Part shown: positions 56,401-64,000 of the stretch, piece after piece
Position numbering within the stretch: position 1 is the first letter of the stretch
How the letters are laid out: every line of letters starts with the position of its first letter
Assembly (NCBI GenBank): GCA_021234155.1
Contig: JAJEKV010000065.1
Span: 4,211,594 to 4,275,593, forward strand
Reading direction: 5' to 3'
Length of the DNA: 64,000 bases
Source of the DNA: Isoetes taiwanensis
Taxonomy: Eukaryota > Streptophyta > Lycopodiopsida > Isoetales > Isoetaceae
Made by a program: the position numbers and the translations under genes
The notes under the pieces: model-generated
Database searches by the model: none
What the model was told of the DNA's origin: nothing
Seen by the model: only the letters and a program-made list of their open reading frames with translations

Positions 56401-59296
56401 GCACACGGCACTCAGATGACAGTCAGGTCACCCGCTTCGGTAGACAATTGCTCCTGATGTGTGGTATCTTTGACCTGCTCATATGCAATGGCCTACCACA
56501 ATGACCCTCTTCCCACGGGTACACTTGCAGATATGACAATCACGGCGGCGGAACTAGTGTCGTGGATTATGTCATAGTGGCAGCGCAGGATGTACACCTT
56601 GTCAGCCATTTTCACGTCGACACAGACAGTTGGGACGAGGAGGCCGACTCAGATCACCTCCCACTCTATGTGAAGCTCCTCGGTTGCGCTTGGATTATGA
56701 GCAGGCGGAGGGTTACGCTGACATGCTCGCAGAAGCCCTCCCGACAGTTCTGCGGCCCCACACGCTGGAGCAGCAAACCGACCAGCTAGTTGAGCTCCTC
56801 AGAACAGGGGCATACAGGTGCTTTGGGAGACCTCCCCCCGCCAGAGATCAGAGGCCGCAACCTTCCCGCGTAACAGGTGGTTTGATGCTGAGTGTAAGGA
56901 ACGCAAACGCGCACTCTGTCTCATCGTGGATCAGGACACTCGAGCTCAGGCCAACAGCCATTACCGTGCCTTCCTCAATGAAACAAAGGCAAGGTACCTA
57001 GCAAGGCACCAAGGAGAAATGTTCGGCCTACTGGACGCCCACCCGAGAACTTTCTGGCGCAGGGTACTCTGCAGGCCAGCACAGCCTATGGGGAACATCA
57101 CGGCGATGCAATGGGAGCAGTACCTGCAACAACTTTATGATCCCCCGAGAACACGGACAGATGTGCCCCCCGCAACATGGCCCACTGCTGGTGATCACAG
57201 AAGAAGATGTCGAAGAGGGGCTGCAGCGCCTGGCGAATGGGAAGGCAACAGACTTGGACGACCTGCAAGCGGAGTTGCTCAAGTGGGCAGGACAGCCCAT
57301 GGTGCCCGGCCCGTCGCGACCGTTCAACGGTGGCCGCAAGAGGGTTTTTCCTAGTCATGGACCACAAGCGTGGTTGTTCCGATCTACAAGGCGGGGACCT
57401 TTAATCGCCCGACCAATTCTGCAGAACCATCATGGTCATTTCGGTGTTTGCCAAGCCGCGGCGTGGGCATTCTCGAACAACAGGTAACCAAATGGGCGAG
57501 GCGTGGAAGTCGGGGCACTTACCCAGCAGCGGCCCGAGCTCGACATTCGACCATTGATCACATCTTCACACTCGTGGCCCCGGTCGAGGATAGCAGAACC
57601 GTCGGGAGGACCTCTTCTTTGTTTTGTGGACTTTGCAAAAGCTTTCGACACAGTACCCCGGGAAACGTTGAGGGCGAGATTGCACCATCTGGAGCTCCCT
57701 ATGGATCTGCAGAACACAAAGGTACGATCGTGATGCGAGAGTTGCACTGTGCTACATGCAAACGTAAGGACGATCATTTGCCAGTAGCATTGGAGTTAGG
57801 CAAGGTTGTCCTCTCTCACCCACACTCTTTGGACGTTACATTGACCAGTTGGAAGCTTGGCTTGCTACCAATGGGGGGGACGGTATACAGCTCTTGCACC
57901 AGGTCATCTGACAGCTCATCTATACGGATGATGTGGACCTCTTGGCCCATACACCAGAGGGCATGCAGGCACCCCTAGATGCCCTGGACACATTCTGCCA
58001 GGCGATGGACATGCGTGTCAACCTGGCCAAGACTAAGGTGGTCCTCATATCCTTCTCACGTCATCCAGCTCCTCCGGCGCTCACTTATCAGGGGCAGATG
58101 GTAGAGGTCACACCCAACTACAAGTACCTGGGGGTGGAATTTTCATCCTCAATGTATTGGGATACATCCATTCGCCTTCGAGTGACCACAGGTTGGAAGG
58201 CACTGTACGCAATGCAAAACAATAGTCACAGGACAGAGCTGTATGACTGGGGCCACCAGTCACACTTATTCCGGGCACTGGTGGAACCAGTTCTTCTGTA
58301 TGGGGTCGAGGTGTGGAGCTCAGTGGTGTCTTTGGCGACTTGGAACGACTTAGAGCAGGTCTAGAAGGCATTTTTGACGCGGGCACTTGGGGTCAAGCCC
58401 TCAGTTCCATATCAGATCTTGTTGCAGGAGACAGGATTCATGCCCCTGCAGCATGCGGCCCTCGATAGACACATTGTTTATTTCCAGAAGGTGGCCAGCA
58501 TGGGCGACACTCGGCTCCCGCACTTGGCTTACGCTGTGGCGATGAGCCCGCAATGACTCAGGGCTTGTTGGAAGGACAAGAGAGCCCAGTGGCTAGCGCG
58601 CTGGAACGTAGACACACATAGGTGCGTCTAGGTGCACACGGACGCCGGCCGGGATAGGCTGAGGGGATACTTGGACTCTTGTTTCCTAGGGAAGCTCTGG
58701 GACCACCATGCTCTAGAACAGGTAAAGATGGCACACTACAAACAGCACATAAACCCCACCCTGGTTCGAGGCCCACAGCTCTACCTGCGTTCTCAGTTGC
58801 CCATGAAGAAGCGCGGGATCATCGCATCCATTCGAACAGGGGCCCACCATCTTCAGCTTGAGACGGGTCGGTGGGTTGGAGAGCCGCGCCAGGACAGGCT
58901 TTGTCAGTGTTGCCCACTGGGGGTTGTTGAGGATGAAAGCCATGCCTCCAGAGCTGTCTAGTCTATAGTCAGATTCGGGCTCGCCACATTCTCTTGGTGC
59001 GACCTGGTCTGCCCCTGCACGAGCTACTCAGTACGCCGTCAGTTCGATCCCTTGGCTCCTATCTCCAGGAGGTTTTGGATCTACGGACTCACTTCTGCCC
59101 CCGGGCGCCTACCTGAGGTACCGGGAATATTTGTACAACTGCCAGCAGGCTTGTTCCTGCGACGATTTTTCCCTCCTAAGGGGGGGTTTTTTAATCCGGG
59201 TAGCAACGGGCTTGCTGCACCCGTGTAATTTGGGTCCCATAGGCCGATTGGCCTCCGCGGACGATAAAAGAACCTTCCTTCCTTCCTTCCTTCCAT
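53480..59296 (+). mobile_element. GC-rich LINE (I/R1-like layout) with (CTTC)n tail, interrupted by a hAT MITE
   Basis: A GC-rich block in AT-rich surroundings. The ORF1-like region (53788-54180 and shifted frames) has a coiled coil (ARIAGLETEIESATSHV). The endonuclease starts VVVWNCRGFPWQKGD near 55260, is split at 55352/55956 by the MITE, and continues YQHFSVYNGCTGRRGHGGVA, MLLGDFNARI (56297), VVDYVIVAAQ and SDHLPLYVKL. RT fragments: DVEEGLQRLANGKATDLDDL, LCFVDFAKAFDTVPRETL, a YTDDVDLLAH catalytic box (usual YADD) and NYKYLGVEF. The C-terminal finger is CQCCPLGVVEDESH; its last Cys appears lost. The layout and the NGKA.DLD....EL.KW motif match the LINE at 37-40 kb, so they are distant relatives. 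Many frameshifts: inactive. Confidence 0.85.
55353..55955. mobile_element. hAT-type MITE, copy 2 (603 bp), nested in the LINE endonuclease
   Basis: Bounded by exact 8-bp duplications ATGGAGAC (55345-55352 and 55956-55963). Ends CATGGAATAA and TTATTGCATG are inverted repeats with one mismatch. Collinear with 50795-51399 with scattered substitutions. Removing the element and one duplication leaves the endonuclease frame open across the site (LIFLMET, then WEHPGH). Confidence 0.92.
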
Positions 59297-59319
59297 TAAC
59301 TATGACTGTAATATAGACT

Positions 59320-60370
59320 TCCATTGTCTAAGGCCTTCAAATATATGCTTCAATTCTTGAAGGCAAATGCTTCAATTCCTAAAGGTAAATGTTCAAAGTT
59401 TCTGGGCAAAATGCCTTCAAATGTATGCTTCAATTCCTACAGCCAAATTCGTCAATTCCTAAAGGTAAATGTTCAGAGTTATTTACTCTTAAGATTGTTA
59501 AGATGTGTGATAGAACTATTGCTAACTTGTTTGTATTTTATTGTTCATGATAACATGTATGATAGAACTCTTGCGAAGTTGTTTGTATTTTATTGATTCA
59601 TGCTCATGAATCAACGGTCTTGTTAACTTGTTAATATGATATATACATTTATGATTACAAATATTTGCTCTATATCGCTCTATATATCACGTTTCTAATT
59701 TGCAACTACTATACTATGCCATGGACATGTCCATGGTCCCTTTCAACTTGTTGTCTTGCTATGCTTAGCTTGTGATAAAAAAGCCCAAGTATATTGAGTA
59801 GGTTTGATGGTAGACAAATTATGGTCTTACAATGGGGCATAAAAAATTCTTACCTTGAACAACACAAATAACCACAACAGATTTTAGTGCATTAACGAAA
59901 TTCTTTTATTCCATTATAAGCATATATTCGCATATTTAAAACCAGTTTTGCGTCTTCAAGATCACATCAAGAAAGAAATGTTTTGTCATCCCATTCCAAT
60001 GCATATGGAAGAAATTCCTTCTTAGTAAACTCCTGGAGAACTTGCTATTCCTGTATATAAACGAAGACCAGGTCAACAATCTGCTCCACAAAACAGGAAT
60101 TGATCCAAGGATATGCAACAACAAATTGAAACTCCAATAGAAAAAATACTATAACGTATAATGGAGCAACAGATAACATCTCTTAGCACATTCGATTCTA
60201 TAATATACCTGGACATATAAAGCTACAAAGCCATCAACTTCAAGAAGCTATTTTGTTTTAACAAATTTTGCAACAGATCCTTCCATGCCAGCACCCCTTC
60301 ATCATAAATGGTTCCTGTAGAGTATAACCTTAAACAGAGTGTGTAATATCCAGTGATTAAAGCTAAATCT
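59320..60370. other. AT-rich stretch after the LINE, no gene
   Basis: Begins with local repeats of TTCAATTCCTAAAGGTAAATG (59361-59480). Two related TGATAGAACTnTTGC phrases occur at 59505 and 59560. Nothing coding supported. Confidence 0.5.
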
Positions 60371-60379
60371 CATATTCCA

Positions 60380-60783
60380 GAAGGAATTTGCTCACCAATT
60401 CCTTGAGTACTGCATCTTTGAGATCTTTTGAGGATAAATCTCTGGCATCACCATCTGCCATATGAATTTTTGGGTTTATGCTTCCATCTATCTCATGACC
60501 AGAAGTAGATGCATTCCGGGTTTATGCTTCCGTCTATCTCATGTCCAGAAGTAGATGCTACATTGCCACCAGGTGTTTCTACCAAAATGGCCATGCTGAG
60601 CGGCAAAGCTCCTCTAGGGTTTGCAAGCCATAGCCAAGCCTGACAAAAGGTTCTGCGAAAACCAAAACCACGGCTTCCTATTAGGGATGAAATATCCCTA
60701 AATGCAAGTTTGGATTTAACATAGCCAAATGCCAAAACCATGGCATAAATGGCTGTGAGCTCACAAAGCTCCTGCATACTCAT
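60380..60783 (-). pseudogene. Unrecognised gene fragment disrupted by a 46-bp tandem duplication
   Basis: The minus frame from 60783 reads MSMQELCELTAIYAMVLAFG, SSLIGSRGFGFRRTFCQAWL and PRGALPLSMAILVETPGGNV. A 46-bp unit (GCATCTACTTCTGGACATGA...) is then repeated, shifting the frame into a stop. Beyond the second copy the original frame continues GSINPKIHMADGDARDLSSK and DLKDAVLKELVSKFLLEYEI to a normal stop near 60370. The family is not recognised. Its place inside the interrupted methyltransferase gene suggests captured or co-inserted sequence. Confidence 0.4.
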
Positions 60784-61198
60784 AATTGGGCGTGTTGATC
60801 TGCCATGGACGAAAGCTAGGAAAAAAGTCGGGCTTGAACTGAAAAAGCCAACTCAGAAACAATGATTGGTTGCCGTTGTGGCTCCCTAGCACAAAAGCCC
60901 CTTGCTTACCATGGATTTGATGAAGATCTGGTGGCTGCAAACCGTGCTTTTAATTTGCAAAACACTCCGGTGCTGCAGATGCTTCTGCAACTATAATAAG
61001 GACATCAAACTAACAAAATGGTTTCGCCGGATCAATCAAGCTGCATTACATTATAGATATCGATACGGTGATGAACCCTAAATTTCTAAAGGGAGAAGAA
61101 GGAGAAAGACGTATCTGGACCGTCCAACTCTTAATACAAATTTGGGCCGTCAACTTTAGGGCGTGGTTCACGACACACGCCAAAACATTATAATATAA

Positions 61199-61943
61199 GA
61201 TGATGGCAGCTGGATCGTAGCTATTTGTTCTTTGGAGCAATGCAAACAAATCGAAAAAGCTGGAAAATTGAGGAACATAGAAATTATGAGGACTTACACT
61301 ATCGTATCTGATAAACCTTTTGGGTTCAAGATAGATAAGCTTGGCACTTTGGCTCAACTTTCTTTGCAGGTTTATGTTATGGGCAGAATTGGCACAACAC
61401 CGCACATTCAGGCATCATCAAGTAAGCTTTTTGTGATTCTCTCCTTCAATGCTTATACTGTCACTCACTTTATTTAAGGAAGTCTATTTGTTTGTAATCT
61501 TTATGTTGTTTCATAAAAGTTAGACATGTTTTGCATTTCCTCATTCCTTCTCTTGTTTTTTAGGTATAGATTATGCAAAATCTATCATTCATCATCGTCA
61601 TCTGCAAGCCGCCAAATGTTTGGCAAGTCCAGAAAGACAAAGCACTGAAAAATCTATTCGGTTCATGGAGTATTTATTGGAAATGCTTTGTCCAGAAGGT
61701 GGTGTAGTCCTTGATTTATTTGCAGGAACAGGCTCAATGTTAATGGCTTGTGCTATTCGTGGATGCCATTGTGTCTCATTTTATAGTGATCCTGTTCTAT
61801 GTGGTCTTGTAAAAGGTAAGCGCATATCAAAACTTATGAAGCCAAATGCATTGATTTGGGGGAGCAAGAATGAGAAATATGATTCAGAGTCTGAAGATGA
61901 GGATGTTGTGGGTCAAGATGTTGAGGAGCCGGAGGAATATTAA
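61199..61943 (+). CDS. DNA-methyltransferase-like gene, C-terminal half, one intron
   Basis: Exon a (61199-61421): DDGSWIVAICSLEQCKQIEK, then TYTIVSDKPFGFKIDKLGTL and VYVMGRIGTTPHIQASSS. A GTAAGC donor (61422) and TTTTTTAG acceptor (61564) bound a 143-bp intron. Exon b: SIIHHRHLQAAKCLASPERQ, STEKSIRFMEYLLEMLCPEG and GVVLDLFAGTGSMLMACAIR, then an acidic tail (SESEDEDVVGQDVEEPEEY). LDLFAGTGS is the SAM-binding motif I of N6-adenine/N4-cytosine methyltransferases, preceded by the R-STEK motif X-like segment, as in the beta-class order (motif IV first, motif I last). The candidate motif IV lies in the half at 52.3 kb. This half has no stops; together the gene is probably inactive. Confidence 0.6.
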
Positions 61944-62564
61944 AATCTTACTCTTTGAAGATATATTGTATGCATTTATAGCTACATGATATTACTTGTT
62001 AGTAGTTTTTAATATCGGTGCATGTTTGCAGTGCATTATCAGACTATGCCGAGAAGATTGCTAGAGTGCAAGCATCCGAACATTCACCAATTACAGCGGT
62101 TTATTTGTGTCTATTTGTGGATTTGTGGACGATGAATATATTGAAAGTTTGAGGTGACATAGCAAATATCACATTGCTATCAAACTCGTGTGCATTCTTT
62201 ATCAGACATCTAGTTCATAAACATGTGGTACCTACAAGAACTATTGTTAACATTTGTTTCATATTTTTTCGGCTTAACTTTTCTTTCGCATTTTTATTAG
62301 TTTCAATAAACTTTTCCATTAGATACTTTGATTAGAGTAAGAGAATGCTTTATGTATTATACTATTATATAATAAATTAAAATTAGATACTTAGAACAAA
62401 TACCTAAGAATATACACGGCAAGGATTAAACAAAAGGTAGACAACACATTTATATTCCAAGCATATATACCTATGAAGAGTTTTTTAACCTCCCTACTTT
62501 GCGCCACCCCATAGAAAACCCTCTAAACCATCTCTAAAAAAACCCTCCAAAAATTTGCACTCCA

Positions 62565-62735
62565 TATGTCTCATAAGTCAGATATGTCATATGGTACGTG
62601 TAATGTTATAAAGCATATTCTCATAAGTCATAACTCGAAAATATGTCATATACCCTGCTTATATATGAGATATGTTACATGGTATATCTAATATCATATA
62701 ATATCATATAGCATATATTTATCTATGAGATACGA
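62565..62735. repeat. CATATG-type dispersed repeat, third copy
   Basis: Matches 30882-31049 closely (shared phrase TCATAACTCGRAAATATG...CATATACCCTGCTTATATAT). Confidence 0.85.
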
Positions 62736-62774
62736 TGCCTTTTTTGGCTCCCGGAAGTGGACCATCGGGCAGCT

Positions 62775-62795
62775 GAAATTCGCTTAGCGAATTTC
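62775..62795. repeat. 21-bp near-perfect palindrome
   Basis: GAAATTCGCTTAGCGAATTTC (only the central base unpaired). A sister palindrome GAAACTCGCTTAAGCGAATTTC is at 62830-62851, spaced about 55 bases on, suggesting a paired protein-binding site or the end of an element. Confidence 0.85.
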
Positions 62796-62894
62796 ACAAG
62801 GGAATATTCTTTGAAGATCCAAGTTTTATGAAACTCGCTTAAGCGAATTTCAGAAGACGTCGCCGGAAAATTTTGTCAGGGTCCTATCTGATTC

Positions 62895-64000
62895 CGTCAG
62901 AGCACGCCTGCGCAGGTGGTATTTGATAGTTGAACCAATATGCCTTTGTATACAGGCACGCAATGATCGTGAAGAAGTTCCAACGGAGCCTTGTCACATC
63001 TTCACTCGTATGCATGTTCGGGCGTACCTGCAAAGTGGAAGGTACAGGATGTCATGGGGAGCATATGTCAAAACAGATGAGGTGGTGGGGAAGGATAGTG
63101 TCTCACCTGCAAGTCTATGTCTGTCTCTGGCCATAGGAAAGCCTGCATGACATGCCGGATGTTTAGACAAACATGGATACCACAAGACCAATGCTGGTGC
63201 TGTGCTGGGACCGGAGCCACCCGCAGCTCCACCCTGTTTCTGATGTGCTCGTGCCAGTGGTCTGGGGCATGAGTGTGGTGCAGCCACGGTACCAATACTC
63301 TATCCCAAACACTGTGTGGAGTTGATGCACGCATTCAAGTCAAGCACATTAAGAAAGTGAGCATGCAAACAACTCACCGTTGTACGTCCGTGAGTTGCAC
63401 TCGTATCTGAGTCCTCGCGCAGCCCAGACTGCCAGGCAGGGAATCCATGTACGAGAAGCCCTCGAAATGCCTCGGCCACCCAAGTCGCTCTCATACTACA
63501 GGATCTACAATATGCACCAGAAGATACCAGTGTCCCCTGCATCCGGTGACTGCATGAGTACCTATGGAAACACGAGAGGGGATGGGGATGATGCCACGTA
63601 CCCATGACAGATGGGCTATATGACAACTCGCAACCTCTCCCATCGTATCTGGTACACTGGGAGCAGGTCCGCATCCATGACGCCGTGATCTTTGAACCAG
63701 CGAGGGTCGATGATTGCAAACGTGGATCTCTCATCTGGTTCGAACTGGTGCATGCAGGCACTGTACATGCGTGCAACAGGGTTAGCGACATAAGGTGTAC
63801 AACACATGAATGAAATGGTGCTAGGACATATGCCATACCTGATAATGACCTTGACATGATCTGCCTCCCACTCTTCAGTGACTCGTATGAAGCTCCTGAC
63901 GTCTGCTCTCATATCCAACGTGACAAGGAAGCTGGTCCCAACAATGACATTCTGCGTCCTAATAGAGTCGACAAGATCTCTGTGGGTACGTGGACGTGGT
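62895..64000 (-). CDS. Multi-exon gene of unknown function, continues beyond the right edge
   Basis: At least five exons with canonical GT..AG borders on the minus strand. Exon 64000-63839: THRDLVDSIRTQNVIVGTSF and VRSFIRVTEEWEADHVKVII. Intron 63838-63745. Next exon from 63744: FEPDERSTFAIIDPRWFKDH and VYQIRWERLRVVI. A following exon ends at 63378 (VWIPCLAVWAARGLRYECNS). Intron 63377-63312 (GTGAGT...CACAG, 66 bases). Exon 63311-63107: VWDRVLVPWLHHTHAPDHWH and HVCLNIRHVMQAFLWPETDI. Intron 63106-63028. Last exon from 63027: RPNMHTSEDVTRLRWNFFTI to a stop near 62895. Intact splice sites suggest a functional or recently functional gene. No family is recognised; the boundary between exons 2 and 3 is uncertain. 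Confidence 0.5.

Larger units (their letters stand above)
52418..61198. other. 8.8-kb intron or insertion splitting the methyltransferase-like gene
   Basis: A GTAATG donor-like site occurs at 52415 and an ATAAG acceptor-like end at 61198, so this may be an intron filled by mobile DNA. The phase is off by one base as read, so an insertion is also possible. Contents: CTCTAGGGTTT repeats, a GC-rich LINE with a nested MITE, and a gene fragment on minus. Confidence 0.45.

Noticed and set aside
45237-62735. A 17.5-kb composite element flanked by CATATG arrays and CCCTCC motifs in opposite orientation
   Set aside because: The arrays run in the same orientation, a third copy lies at 30.7 kb, and the CCCTCC motif match is short and degenerate.

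Overview
The window looks like AT-rich, repeat-dense nuclear DNA of a land plant, most likely a seed-free lineage (moss, lycophyte or fern). Reasons: short GT..AG introns, poly(A) and (TAA)n retroposon tails, GC-poor spacers, and several large unnamed transposase-like families that I recall from bryophyte/fern and cnidarian genomes. The species is not identifiable. No rRNA, tRNA or CRISPR was seen. Almost every long gene carries stops or frameshifts, so most of what is here is mobile DNA and its debris.

Layout. 0-3.2 kb: the 3' end of a poly(A) retroposon (second copy at 45.8 kb), then a broken transposase-like gene whose C-terminal part is displaced about 1 kb by an insertion. 3.45-16.23 kb: the most interesting region, a 12.8-kb segment bounded by perfect 32-bp inverted repeats. 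It carries a degenerate transposase-like gene (+) and a row of minus-strand cargo genes: four paralogous small MAS(S/T)S coiled-coil proteins, an acidic protein, a broken histone H3-like gene, and a BAH-like protein. Seven to nine 61-71 bp imperfect hairpins with conserved CACACGACGCGAA-type arms and unrelated loops sit between these genes (one probably inside an intron). 16.5-25.1 kb: palindromic arrays and a foldback MITE, a small protein with an H3-tail-like N-terminus, a GGT-rich array, a spliced Ulp1-type protease gene with a RING-like cysteine cluster, and a DUF7869-like transposase pseudogene interrupted by a Harbinger-like MITE. 25-32.5 kb: mostly repeats, with one unrecognised 184-aa ORF.

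32.7-40.2 kb: a very large conserved but unnamed transposase-like pseudogene with a rearranged LINE inserted near its 3' end. 41.4-41.65 kb: a frameshifted paralogue of the H3-tail-like small protein. 43.9-44.5 kb: remnants of an FAD-dependent D-amino-acid-oxidase-like gene. 45.6-49.6 kb: the second retroposon copy and a MULE-like transposase gene (minus). 50.8-51.4 and 55.35-55.96 kb: two copies of a ~604-bp hAT-type MITE, both with exact 8-bp target duplications; the second splits the endonuclease of a GC-rich LINE (53.5-59.3 kb). This LINE lies in an 8.8-kb intron or insertion separating the two halves of a DNA-methyltransferase-like gene (51.5-52.4 and 61.2-61.9 kb). 62.9-64 kb: a multi-exon minus-strand gene of unknown function running off the right edge.

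Theme: several mobile-element genes here point at chromatin or ubiquitin-like modification (H3-like histone, H3-tail-like N-termini, BAH-like domains, Ulp1 protease, DNA methyltransferase). The 12.8-kb hairpin-punctuated element is the best candidate for something undescribed.
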